Source: Desulfobulbus sp. (GTDB lineage Bacteria; Desulfobacterota; Desulfobulbia; Desulfobulbales; Desulfobulbaceae). Taken from it: a stretch of DNA of 6,170 nt. Below are positions 1 to 6,170 of the stretch, one piece after another. A program made the translations under genes and the position numbers. The DNA lies in contig JAUWAH010000153.1 in the NCBI GenBank assembly GCA_030602145.1, forward strand, positions 1-6,170, given 5' to 3'. The notes under the pieces were generated by a model. It made no database searches and was not told where the DNA came from. It saw only the letters and a program-made list of their open reading frames with translations. The stretch's first letter is position 1, and each line of letters begins with the position of its first letter.

Positions 1-2169
1 GCCCAGAACGAGGGCCGCAGCAGCCGGCGGCGAGGCCATGCGGGCAGCCGCAGCCAAGCGGGCCGGGTCGAACGCTTTCAACCTGTCCGTCAGGGAGGCA
101 TCGTCACCACCGGCCGATCCGGGCAGCAGCGACGAGGCCAGGTCCACCAGGCGCGAGATGAACTGTCTGAGAAAAGCATAGACCGAGGCGACCGCCGAGC
201 GGACCGCGCCGGCCAGATTTGCCACGGGATGGCGGATCACCTCGATCACCACCTGCACCACCCTGGCCAGCAGGTCGCTGACCCGCTCCATCAAGCTGCG
301 CGCCATGTCCCGGACCCGGTCGACCACCGTGCCGACACCGGTCAGGACCAGGTCTAACGCCCTGCCGACGCCGGCGACCGCCGCCTGCACCACCCGACCG
401 ACACCCTGGCGCAACCTGGCAACATATTCGACCACCATGCCCCGGAAGAGGCCGGCGAGCGACGAGGTTTCCTGCATATACCGCTGGCTGCATTCCCGGT
501 TCCCGTGGAGGACATCCTGCACGACGCGGAACATGGCCGAACGGGCGGCGGACACATACTGTTCTTTGGCGTTGGTGTTCTCGACCACGGCCAGCTCCGA
601 GTCGGCGACCGGATCGGCGGGCAGGTCGCCCTGGCGGCCGCAAAAGTCGAGAATCTGAGCAATGGTTGCCCTGCCGCGCCGGCGATTGGCGGCGATGGTG
701 GTCAAGGCCCGCGCCTCGGCACGGCTGATGCGGCCGATCACCAGTGACTCCGCCCGGGCAAGCACCGCCCGGACCCGCGTGCCCAGACGCCGGAACGCAC
801 GGGTCACCCGGTGCACCAACCGGCTCAGGATGGCGGTGATCCGGGTCAGCAGCCTGAGCAGTTTCATGGTCAGGCGGGTGACGACACCGACCAGGGCTCT
901 GCCGAGGCGGGCGAGCACCACGCCGACCGCCGCCACCACCGAGCCGATCACCCTGGCCACGAAGAGCTGCACGTTGACCAAGGCCCGTCGCATGGCCGCA
1001 CCGATCCTGGCGGCGATGGTGAGGACCGCCTGGCGGGCCCGCTGAAGGCCGGGCAGCGCGGGAATGGGGATGGTGCGGGCCATGGCGAGCACCCGGTCGA
1101 TCACCCCGTTGACGCCGGCGGCGACTCCGCCCACCAGACCGGAGATGGAGGTCAGCATCCTGGCGCCGATCATGGCACCGGCGGTGTTGGCCCTGGCCAG
1201 CAACGTGAGCAGGAAGGTTTGGACACTGGCCGAGCGGGCGAACAGCCAGGCCTGGGCGACCGCCTGGCGGTGCTGGATGGCAAACGACAGCGCCTGGAGA
1301 TGCGCACCGATAAAGGAGGCAAAGGCCCGGCCGTGGAGCGAGCAGAACAGGCTGACCATCTGCCGTTTGGAGGCGGCATCGGCCCGCACCAACCGGGAGG
1401 CGGATTCGCTGTCTCTGTCAATCAGCCCCCGGCTGACGACGCCAAAGTCCGCCAGCGGCTGGTCGGCGACGTCGACCGGTTCGGTGTCCTTGGTCGCGGC
1501 CGGCGCAACGGCCTCCCTTGCTGCCCCCTCCTGGCGCCCCTCGCCGACCTCTTCGGCCTGGGGAACCTCCTGCCCCTGGGAGGCCGAGCCTTCGTCACCC
1601 TCGCCGCCGGCCGAGTATCCCTTGGCTTCCTTGCCGCCCTGCTCCCCGGTTGCCGGGGAACCGTCCCCAGCCTGCACCGGTCTGGCAGCCTGATCCCCGC
1701 CGCCGATGGTGGCCGGACCCTCCTGCCCCTGCTGCTCGGCCTGGACGGCGGCGGTCTCCTCCTTGGCGGCCGAATCGACCGCTTGGGCCGGTTTGGCTGT
1801 TGCCTCGGGATCAAGCGGTGGCCGCTCTTGTCGGCCCTCACTGGCCGCGGCCGACTGCGGCCGGTCGGCATGCTCCGCTTTCCCGCCCTGCTTCCCGGAC
1901 CGGTCCGCCGCCGGAACCCGCTCCCCATCGACGCTGCCGCCGGGGGAACGCACCGTCGGCAGTACCCCGGAGGGGACGACCCGAAACCGTTCCGTCGACG
2001 GCGACCGCCAGCCGGGGCCGATATTCCCTGTTCTCTCCTCCCGCCCCGGTGTCGACGGAGTCAGGGAGTTTGCAGACGGGGCCGACCGGACGCCCTGCGT
2101 GGCCTGAAAGGCCGCCGCCGGCTGCACGGTCGCGCTCCGGTTCACTGTCTTGTGTCTGGCTGTCTGCAC
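1..2169 (-). CDS. Large disordered-plus-helical protein downstream of eCIS ATPase, candidate cargo/effector (3' end outside window)
   Basis: I do not recognise a named family. The frame is open for 723 codons from a GTG at 2169 to base 1, with no stop. Residues 1-90 are basic and rich in Ser, Pro and Thr. Residues about 90-243 are Gly/Ala/Gln/Glu/Asp-rich with almost no large hydrophobics, so they look disordered and acidic. From about residue 255 the protein becomes Ala/Val/Leu/Arg-rich amphipathic helix. It has Gly/Val-rich apolar stretches near 328-360 and 404-430 and a very basic part (364-503: about 27 Arg, 2 acidic). A more polar globular-looking part (504-583) follows, then more Val/Arg helices (584-683). 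A GAGGT ribosome site sits 7 nt before the GTG. An in-frame ATG at 2337 would add 56 residues but overlap the ATPase gene. The place after the ATPase fits an eCIS cargo or DUF4157-type protein. No HExxH or DUF4157 motif is visible here; it could lie beyond the edge. Coding status is strong, function is inference. Confidence 0.82.
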   Translation of the reverse strand, partial: MQTARHKTVNRSATVQPAAAFQATQGVRSAPSANSLTPSTPGREERTGNIGPGWRSPSTERFRVVPSGVLPTVRSPGGSVDGERVPAADRSGKQGGKAEHADRPQSAAASEGRQERPPLDPEATAKPAQAVDSAAKEETAAVQAEQQGQEGPATIGGGDQAARPVQAGDGSPATGEQGGKEAKGYSAGGEGDEGSASQGQEVPQAEEVGEGRQEGAAREAVAPAATKDTEPVDVADQPLADFGVVSRGLIDRDSESASRLVRADAASKRQMVSLFCSLHGRAFASFIGAHLQALSFAIQHRQAVAQAWLFARSASVQTFLLTLLARANTAGAMIGARMLTSISGLVGGVAAGVNGVIDRVLAMARTIPIPALPGLQRARQAVLTIAARIGAAMRRALVNVQLFVARVIGSVVAAVGVVLARLGRALVGVVTRLTMKLLRLLTRITAILSRLVHRVTRAFRRLGTRVRAVLARAESLVIGRISRAEARALTTIAANRRRGRATIAQILDFCGRQGDLPADPVADSELAVVENTNAKEQYVSAARSAMFRVVQDVLHGNRECSQRYMQETSSLAGLFRGMVVEYVARLRQGVGRVVQAAVAGVGRALDLVLTGVGTVVDRVRDMARSLMERVSDLLARVVQVVIEVIRHPVANLAGAVRSAVASVYAFLRQFISRLVDLASSLLPGSAGGDDASLTDRLKAFDPARLAAAARMASPPAAAALVLG

Positions 2170-2176
2170 GCGGTTG

Positions 2177-2181
2177 ACCTC
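2177..2181 (-). promoter_or_regulatory. Ribosome binding site deciding the GTG start at 2169
   Basis: The minus strand reads GAGGT, then 7 nt, then GTG. This is the best Shine-Dalgarno match in the frame near its 5' end. It is the reason for preferring the GTG at 2169 over the in-frame ATG at 2337 inside the ATPase gene. Between 2282 and 2170 the frame has no ATG, GTG or TTG. Confidence 0.55.
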
Positions 2182-2253
2182 ATGCTGGAAGGAAGCCGGG
2201 ATTATCTCCCTGAACGTGTGGGGTCCGGCGGCCTTGACCTGCCGGTTCGTTGC

Positions 2254-2283
2254 GACCGGCCAAGGCGGTCCGGCCGGCCGGTC
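2254..2283 (-). repeat. Inverted repeat at the end of the ATPase gene
   Basis: GACCGGCC at 2254-2261 is exactly repeated in reverse complement as GGCCGGTC at 2276-2283, with a 14-nt loop. On the minus strand the first arm begins inside the ATPase stop codon. No T-run follows the stem, so a classic intrinsic terminator is not supported. It could act as an mRNA stability or attenuation hairpin between the ATPase and the large downstream gene. GC-rich sequence makes chance repeats of this size fairly likely. Confidence 0.35.
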
Positions 2284-3631
2284 AGACGGTCCGGCCCATC
2301 TTGTGCAATTCCCGCCGGATACCCTCCTCAAGATCATCCAGCCGGATGCGGGTGCTGTCCCGGCTGAGCGCCTTGAGGGAGGCATGGCGAATCACATTCA
2401 TGATCGAGCCGCCCGCCAGTTCATATTTCTCGGCGATCCGGACAAGATCCGCCGCCTCCTCCAACCGGGCCTTCGGCGAAAAACCGTTCTGCCAGATCCG
2501 CAGCCTCTCCGCCGGTTTGGGCATGGGGAAGAGGATCACCGAGTGCAGGCGGCGCAGAAAGGCTTCGTCGATATTGGTTTTGATGTTGGAGGCGAGGATG
2601 ACCACGCCGTTGAACTCCTCGATCCGCTGGAGCAGAAAGCTGACCTCCTGGTTGGCGTAGCGGTCGTGGGCGTCGTCGACCCGGGTCCGCTTGCCGAACA
2701 GGGCGTCGGCCTCGTCGAAAAAGAGAATCCATCCCCTGTGCTCGGCCAGGTCGAAGATCTTGGCCAAATTCTTCTCGGTTTCGCCGATGTACTTGGAGAC
2801 GATCATGCCCAGGTCGATCTTGTAGACATCGCAGCCGCAGTGCTTGCCCAGCAAACAGGCGGACAGGGTCTTGCCGGTGCCGGGCGGGCCATGGAACAGG
2901 GCGGTGAAACCGGGCGCCAGCTTGGCATCCATCTCCCAGTCGTGGAGCAGCTGCTGGCCGTGCAGCACCCAATGGCGGATCTCCTCCAACTGGACCAGGG
3001 TGGACGACGGCAGCACCAGGTGGTCCCAATCCAGCCTGGTGGCGATCAGCCTGGCCGGGAAGTCGCTGCTGTAGGTGGGCTTGTGCTCCACGGCCGTGGT
3101 CAGCCAGGCGACGTGCTCGCGGGACAGGGTGAGCATGCCGCTCAACTGGGGCTCGCCCGGCGGAGCCGGCGCCAGGTGCAGGATGGCGTGGCGGGCGAAG
3201 ACATGGTCGCCGGCGAACATCGCCAGCAGGGCGAACCGCGCCGCCAGGTCATCGCCGGCGAGCAGGAAGGCCGCTGTCTCGCCGGTGGGAAGAAAGCCGC
3301 CGTGGATGGCGCCCTGAACGCCGCCGAATTCGGTGAAGCCGCGGCCGATGGTCTGGTTCTTGCTCCAGAGCACATCGAGCAACTGGGGCCGGACATGGGG
3401 AATCAGGGCCAGGAGCAGCACCAGCCGTTCGGCGGTCGAGAATCCATAGTGGACCAGGAAGCGGGCATAGCAGGAGGCACTCTCCCCCAGTTCCGGCGGC
3501 GGGGTGGCCGGAGCCGGGTCGCCGGACGGCCCGGGGTCGAAGGCCTGTTTCAGCCGGGCGTCCAACACCGCGGCAAACCAGTCCAGCTCAAGGACCAGAT
3601 CGCGGGCGTTGTCCTCCATGGGGGTCACCAT
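2282..3631 (-). CDS. eCIS-associated AAA+ ATPase (Afp15-like)
   Basis: A 449-residue AAA+ ATPase of the kind encoded in extracellular contractile injection loci, thought to help particle assembly or maturation using ATP. Residues 1 to about 205 form the variable helical N-terminal region. The ATPase core holds Walker A GPPGTGKT (248-255, Lys254), a pore-loop-like KYIGE (280-284), Walker B ILFFDEADALF (302-312, Asp306/Glu307), sensor-1 Asn349 in ILASNIK, and FLRR (358-361), the arginine-finger position. LAGGSIMNVIRHASL (405-419) is the lid/sensor-2 helix. All catalytic motifs are intact, so it should be active. It overlaps the end of the tape-measure gene by 7 nt, which implies translational coupling. 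A second start, Met5 at 3619, has a GGTGA site 5 nt upstream and may be the true start. The domain assignment is secure; the Afp15-like role rests on the neighbouring tape-measure-like gene. Confidence 0.93.
   Translation of the reverse strand: MVTPMEDNARDLVLELDWFAAVLDARLKQAFDPGPSGDPAPATPPPELGESASCYARFLVHYGFSTAERLVLLLALIPHVRPQLLDVLWSKNQTIGRGFTEFGGVQGAIHGGFLPTGETAAFLLAGDDLAARFALLAMFAGDHVFARHAILHLAPAPPGEPQLSGMLTLSREHVAWLTTAVEHKPTYSSDFPARLIATRLDWDHLVLPSSTLVQLEEIRHWVLHGQQLLHDWEMDAKLAPGFTALFHGPPGTGKTLSACLLGKHCGCDVYKIDLGMIVSKYIGETEKNLAKIFDLAEHRGWILFFDEADALFGKRTRVDDAHDRYANQEVSFLLQRIEEFNGVVILASNIKTNIDEAFLRRLHSVILFPMPKPAERLRIWQNGFSPKARLEEAADLVRIAEKYELAGGSIMNVIRHASLKALSRDSTRIRLDDLEEGIRRELHKMGRTV
3625..3629 (-). 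promoter_or_regulatory. Ribosome binding site for ATPase, alternative start at 3619
   Basis: The minus strand reads GGTGA, 5 nt, ATG (3619-3617). The TGA in this site is also the stop codon of the tape-measure gene, so terminating ribosomes would be placed exactly for reinitiation. The upstream ATG at 3631 has only a weak purine stretch before it. This favours Met5 as the start, giving a 445-residue protein. Confidence 0.4.
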
Positions 3632-5187
3632 TCGACCGTCAGCGGCACGTCCATCCAGGGCAGCCGCACCAGGGAAAAACTCCAGGGCAGCCGGTCAAGC
3701 AGGACATCGTGGGGCTGCCGCTCCACGTTGAGCCGCCAGCCGGTCTCAGCCCTGCGAAGCAGACCGACCCTTTGCAAGAAAGCAGCGCGCAGGCCATCCA
3801 CGGACGTATTCTTCAGCGCCTCCCAATGACCAATCACCGCCGTGAGCAGCCTGTCGGTCTCCTCCCGGTCCAAAGCCGTCAGCAGACCGTCGCACAGGGG
3901 CAGGGGTGTAGTCGGCTCAAGACCGATGAGGATCTTGATCAGGCCCAGTTCGAACTCCATCACCTCGTCCCGGCCGGTGGCCAGGTAGTGCATCAGGTTG
4001 GCAATGCGCGGCAGGTTCGGCCAGGCCAATTCCCTGTCTCCCGGATCGGCAAGACCGCAGCGGGTCAGTAATCGGCCGATGTAGGGATGGAGCAGAACCA
4101 GCCCGGCCTGATCGGTGCGTAGGGGGTAGAGGGAGGCCGAAGCCTCCGGCGGCCCCTCGACTGCGGAGAGCTGTTCGGGACGGTCGACGGCCCGGGAAGG
4201 TGTCGGCCGGCCGGCGGGTCGGCGACCATCGGTCGGCAACGATTCTGGCTCCGGGGGATGGGGGCCATCGGTGGACGGCGGTGCGCCGAAAGGCTGGGCC
4301 ACGCCACTGGTGCCGGTGGCGGCCGGGCTGTCCTCCGCGCAAACCGGGGTGCCGATGCCGAAGAGCAGCGATGCAGCCGGCTCGGGCAGGGAGGCGAGCA
4401 ATCGCTGCCACGGCGCCGACTCGGCCGGCGGAACCACCGCGGTCATGGCTTGATCAAGCGGAACCTTGGCGGTCGTCGCCCCGGCCGGATCGAGCACCGC
4501 GGCCAACAGGGTGGCCAGCAGTTGGAGACGGGTCAGGCGGGACAATCCCGAAGACTCCCCCTGGATTGCCTGCACACAGACGGCAAGAGCGTTCCCCTGC
4601 CGGTAAGCCGGGACCAGTGCGACCACATGGTCGAGGGCCGATGGCAGCGATTGGGTGCCGATCAGGTGCAGCAGGCGGAGCAAGAAGGGGGGCTCTTCCG
4701 CCTGCCGCCCCAGATGATCGACAATCCGTGGCCAGTGCTGCTGCACCAGGGTTCGCAGCAGGGTGACCTGTTCTTGGGCCGAACCGGCGGCCGCCTCCCA
4801 GGGAAGCAGACCGGTGCGCAGGTAGGCAATCAGCGTCGCCGCCGGATCGACACCGCGTGCCACCGCTGCCTGGTCCGTGCTTTCCCGAGCCCCGGATGCG
4901 GCATCCGCCGCCACGGCCATCGCCTGCTGACGCAGTTGCCGGTCGATGGCCTCCGGCAGGGCACTGACCAGTTCTGCGGGCGAGCCGAGGCGCAGATGCA
5001 GGTGCAGCCGGGGCAGGCGGAGCACCTCGCCCTCCGATGTCAACCCGTCCAACCCCTTCTCCAGGACCGGGGCAAGGAGATCGGCGCCGTAAGTGGCCAG
5101 AAAGGTGCGCCAGGCGAACCCTTCCTCGGCACTGTGGGCGCCGACCTGCCAGCGCAGCGAGCGTATCCGATGGTCCCTCTTGTCCAC
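3625..5187 (-). CDS. Contractile injection system tape measure protein (Afp14-like)
   Basis: A 520-residue protein with both conserved ends of the CIS tape-measure family as I recall it. The family is thought to occupy the tube lumen and set particle length. The N-terminal block (about 5-70) has HRIRSLRWQV, then the LPRLHLHL strand. Residues 70-275 are mostly helical. Residues about 280-350 form a Pro/Ser/Thr/Gly-rich linker of low complexity. The C-terminal block starts at AGLVLLHPYIGRLL (361-374), continues with a Leu-rich LIKILIGL (417-424) and HWEALKNTSVDGLR (454-467), and ends in paired LPW motifs (500-502, 509-511) and a terminal VEW. The start is GTG; GAGG lies 6 nt upstream and overlaps the stop of the preceding gene. 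No membrane segment is evident. It is followed directly by the AAA+ ATPase, the conserved eCIS order. Family assignment is from memory of sequence pattern, not a search. Confidence 0.85.
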   Translation of the reverse strand: MDKRDHRIRSLRWQVGAHSAEEGFAWRTFLATYGADLLAPVLEKGLDGLTSEGEVLRLPRLHLHLRLGSPAELVSALPEAIDRQLRQQAMAVAADAASGARESTDQAAVARGVDPAATLIAYLRTGLLPWEAAAGSAQEQVTLLRTLVQQHWPRIVDHLGRQAEEPPFLLRLLHLIGTQSLPSALDHVVALVPAYRQGNALAVCVQAIQGESSGLSRLTRLQLLATLLAAVLDPAGATTAKVPLDQAMTAVVPPAESAPWQRLLASLPEPAASLLFGIGTPVCAEDSPAATGTSGVAQPFGAPPSTDGPHPPEPESLPTDGRRPAGRPTPSRAVDRPEQLSAVEGPPEASASLYPLRTDQAGLVLLHPYIGRLLTRCGLADPGDRELAWPNLPRIANLMHYLATGRDEVMEFELGLIKILIGLEPTTPLPLCDGLLTALDREETDRLLTAVIGHWEALKNTSVDGLRAAFLQRVGLLRRAETGWRLNVERQPHDVLLDRLPWSFSLVRLPWMDVPLTVEW

Positions 5188-5193
5188 TCCCAG

Positions 5194-5198
5194 CCTCA
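5194..5198 (-). promoter_or_regulatory. Ribosome binding site for tape-measure gene, fused to upstream stop
   Basis: The minus strand reads TGAGG, then 6 nt, then GTG (5187-5185). The TGA is the stop of the upstream gene, so stop codon and Shine-Dalgarno share bases. This supports the GTG start of the tape-measure gene and tight translational coupling. Confidence 0.5.
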
Positions 5199-6170
5199 GC
5201 GAATCCGGGTGCTGGTCATGGCGTCGATCATCATCGTCAAGCCGGCATCGGTGGAGCCGGTCCTGATGGTGTTCAGGCGGTCATTGACCGTGGCCATGGC
5301 CTGGGTGTCGCTGATGGTGGCCAGGCCATTGTTCAGGGTCAGCATCGCCGCCATGCCCTCGCTGCCGACCGCAACGGATGTCCTGGAATCGGCAAGGTAC
5401 TGGGTGGTGTCGGCGATAGCCCTGGCCAGATCGGCTTCAGCCTCCCTGGCCTGCTGCTGGTAGAGGGTCTGCTGCGCTTCGGTGAGTCCCCGCTGGCTCG
5501 CCTTGTCGGCCAGATATCTGGTCACCAGCTCCTGCTCCCTGACCGCCTCGACCCTGGCTTGCAGTTCCCTGTCGGCAAAGACCAACTGCCCCGCATCGAG
5601 ACCGGCCGCCAGGTCCTTGCGGCCAATCAGGGCGGAACCGAGCAGGTTGGCCGATTCCTTGACCGTGCCCAGATAGTCCTTTTGCAGGGCATCGACCCGA
5701 CCGTTCAAACCGGTCTCGATCGTGCTCCGCAGGGTGTCGACATGGGCAGCCTTAAAGCCGGCCAGCCGGGATTGGAGCAAGGTTTCCACCTCGTCGTTTC
5801 GGAAATGGACCAGGGCATCGCGGATGAAGGCATGGCGCGAGGGCAGGACGGTGAGGCCATTGCCGATCACCCAGCCGGGCCGCAGACCCGGCTTGCGGAT
5901 CGGCGGCTGCGCCGGTTCTTCCTCTTCGGCCTCCATCCAGCGGTAGGGGAGCATGACATCGGCCACCACCCGCTGCTCCTCGTCGTAGAGCAGGATGAGG
6001 GTCCCGCCCCGCTCCACCCCGCCGTCGTGCTCGATGCCGGGGTGCTCGGCGAAAAAGGCGGCGAAGAGCAGCCGGTCGTCGGCCTTGTCCTCCTTGGCCT
6101 TGATAATGTCGTCGAGCCAATCGAGCCACTGGATGCGGTCATTGCCGATCAGGCTGTCGAAGGGGGTGGT
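5196..6170 (-). CDS. Unrecognised protein upstream of tape measure, C-terminal 324 residues (5' end outside window)
   Basis: The frame is open from the right edge to a TGA at 5196, giving 324 residues with no upstream stop. The GTG at 6017 is internal; the 51 residues before it read as normal protein. Residues about 1-80 in the window look like a folded alpha/beta domain with striking Trp/Asp-rich (LDWLDD), AEHPGI, GGTLILLYD and VVADVMLPYRW segments. An acidic EAEEEEP turn follows. After about residue 130 the protein is helical and coiled-coil-like, rich in Ala, Glu, Gln and Arg. It ends in a Thr/Met/Asn-rich tail of small residues. No signal peptide or membrane segment is visible in this part. 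Its place just before the tape-measure gene suggests a structural or accessory eCIS part, perhaps baseplate- or fibre-related, but I found no diagnostic motif. Coding status is strong; role is inference from position. Confidence 0.85.
   Translation of the reverse strand, partial: TTPFDSLIGNDRIQWLDWLDDIIKAKEDKADDRLLFAAFFAEHPGIEHDGGVERGGTLILLYDEEQRVVADVMLPYRWMEAEEEEPAQPPIRKPGLRPGWVIGNGLTVLPSRHAFIRDALVHFRNDEVETLLQSRLAGFKAAHVDTLRSTIETGLNGRVDALQKDYLGTVKESANLLGSALIGRKDLAAGLDAGQLVFADRELQARVEAVREQELVTRYLADKASQRGLTEAQQTLYQQQAREAEADLARAIADTTQYLADSRTSVAVGSEGMAAMLTLNNGLATISDTQAMATVNDRLNTIRTGSTDAGLTMMIDAMTSTRIR

Noticed and set aside
104..643. 179-aa minus-strand open frame in another frame
   Set aside because: Arg/Gly/Pro-dominated product, out of frame with the long open frame covering the same bases, with no supporting ribosome site or domain.
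1652..1666. Short GC hairpin CCCCGG-TTG-CCGGGG
   Set aside because: It lies inside the coding frame of the large gene, has no T-run, and short GC stems are expected by chance at this base composition.
1422..1928. 168-aa minus-strand open frame, Arg/Pro-rich
   Set aside because: It overlaps the disordered part of the large gene in a different frame. The composition is typical of a GC-rich shadow frame.
2201..2206. GATAAT on the minus strand, a possible -10 box before the large gene
   Set aside because: No TTGACA-like -35 is found 16-18 nt upstream; that region is GC-rich. A single 5-of-6 hexamer match is too weak to call a promoter.
811..2367. 518-aa plus-strand open frame
   Set aside because: It is antisense to the large minus-strand gene. 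Its product is a His/Gly/Gln/Pro/Arg-rich mixture with no domain pattern, as expected from antisense reading of GC-rich coding DNA. The opposing frame gives coherent helices and a ribosome site.
2150..3829. 559-aa plus-strand open frame
   Set aside because: It lies opposite the ATPase gene, whose Walker and sensor motifs prove the minus strand is coding. No family pattern is seen in the plus-strand product.
4258..5463. 401-aa plus-strand open frame
   Set aside because: It is antisense to the tape-measure gene and the end of its neighbour. It crosses a gene junction and its product is Arg/Gly/Gln-rich without motifs.
6015..6017. GTG at 6017 as the start of the protein upstream of the tape measure
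   Set aside because: The frame stays open for 51 more codons to the window edge with protein-like sequence, including Trp/Asp-rich helices leading into the GGTLILLYD strand. The GTG is therefore more likely an internal valine.

Overview
This is a GC-rich, gene-dense window in which every supported gene lies on the minus strand, so the operon reads from right to left. The content points to the distal part of an extracellular contractile injection system (eCIS), the phage-tail-like family that includes Afp, PVC and MAC. The sequence suggests a high-GC bacterium, and the eCIS content fits many Gram-negative lineages. Desulfobacterota or another proteobacterial group is possible, but the window has no taxonomic marker and I give no firm assignment.

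In transcription order the layout is: (1) the 3' part of an unrecognised protein with a coiled-coil-like C-terminal half, running off the right edge (6170 to 5196); (2) after an 8-nt gap, a 520-aa protein whose two ends match my memory of the contractile injection system tape-measure family, Afp14-like (5187 to 3625); (3) overlapping it by 7 nt, a 449-aa AAA+ ATPase with intact Walker A, Walker B, sensor-1 and arginine-finger motifs, Afp15-like (3631 to 2282); (4) after about 112 nt containing an inverted repeat, a very large open frame that runs off the left edge without a stop (2169 to 1, at least 723 codons).

The tape-measure-then-ATPase order is the conserved eCIS arrangement. The first three genes are packed as one translationally coupled unit. 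The fourth gene has a strongly two-part protein. An acidic, Gly/Gln/Ala/Pro-rich region predicted to be disordered is followed by some 450 residues of Ala/Val/Leu/Arg-rich amphipathic helices, with one 140-residue stretch holding about 27 arginines and 2 acidic residues. Its position after the ATPase and its composition make it a candidate cargo, effector or scaffold of the injection system. I could not assign it to a family, and it is the part of the window most likely to be undescribed.

No tRNA, rRNA, CRISPR array, insertion sequence or convincing promoter was seen. The long plus-strand open frames are antisense shadows of these genes. No stretch longer than 300 bases lacks a gene.
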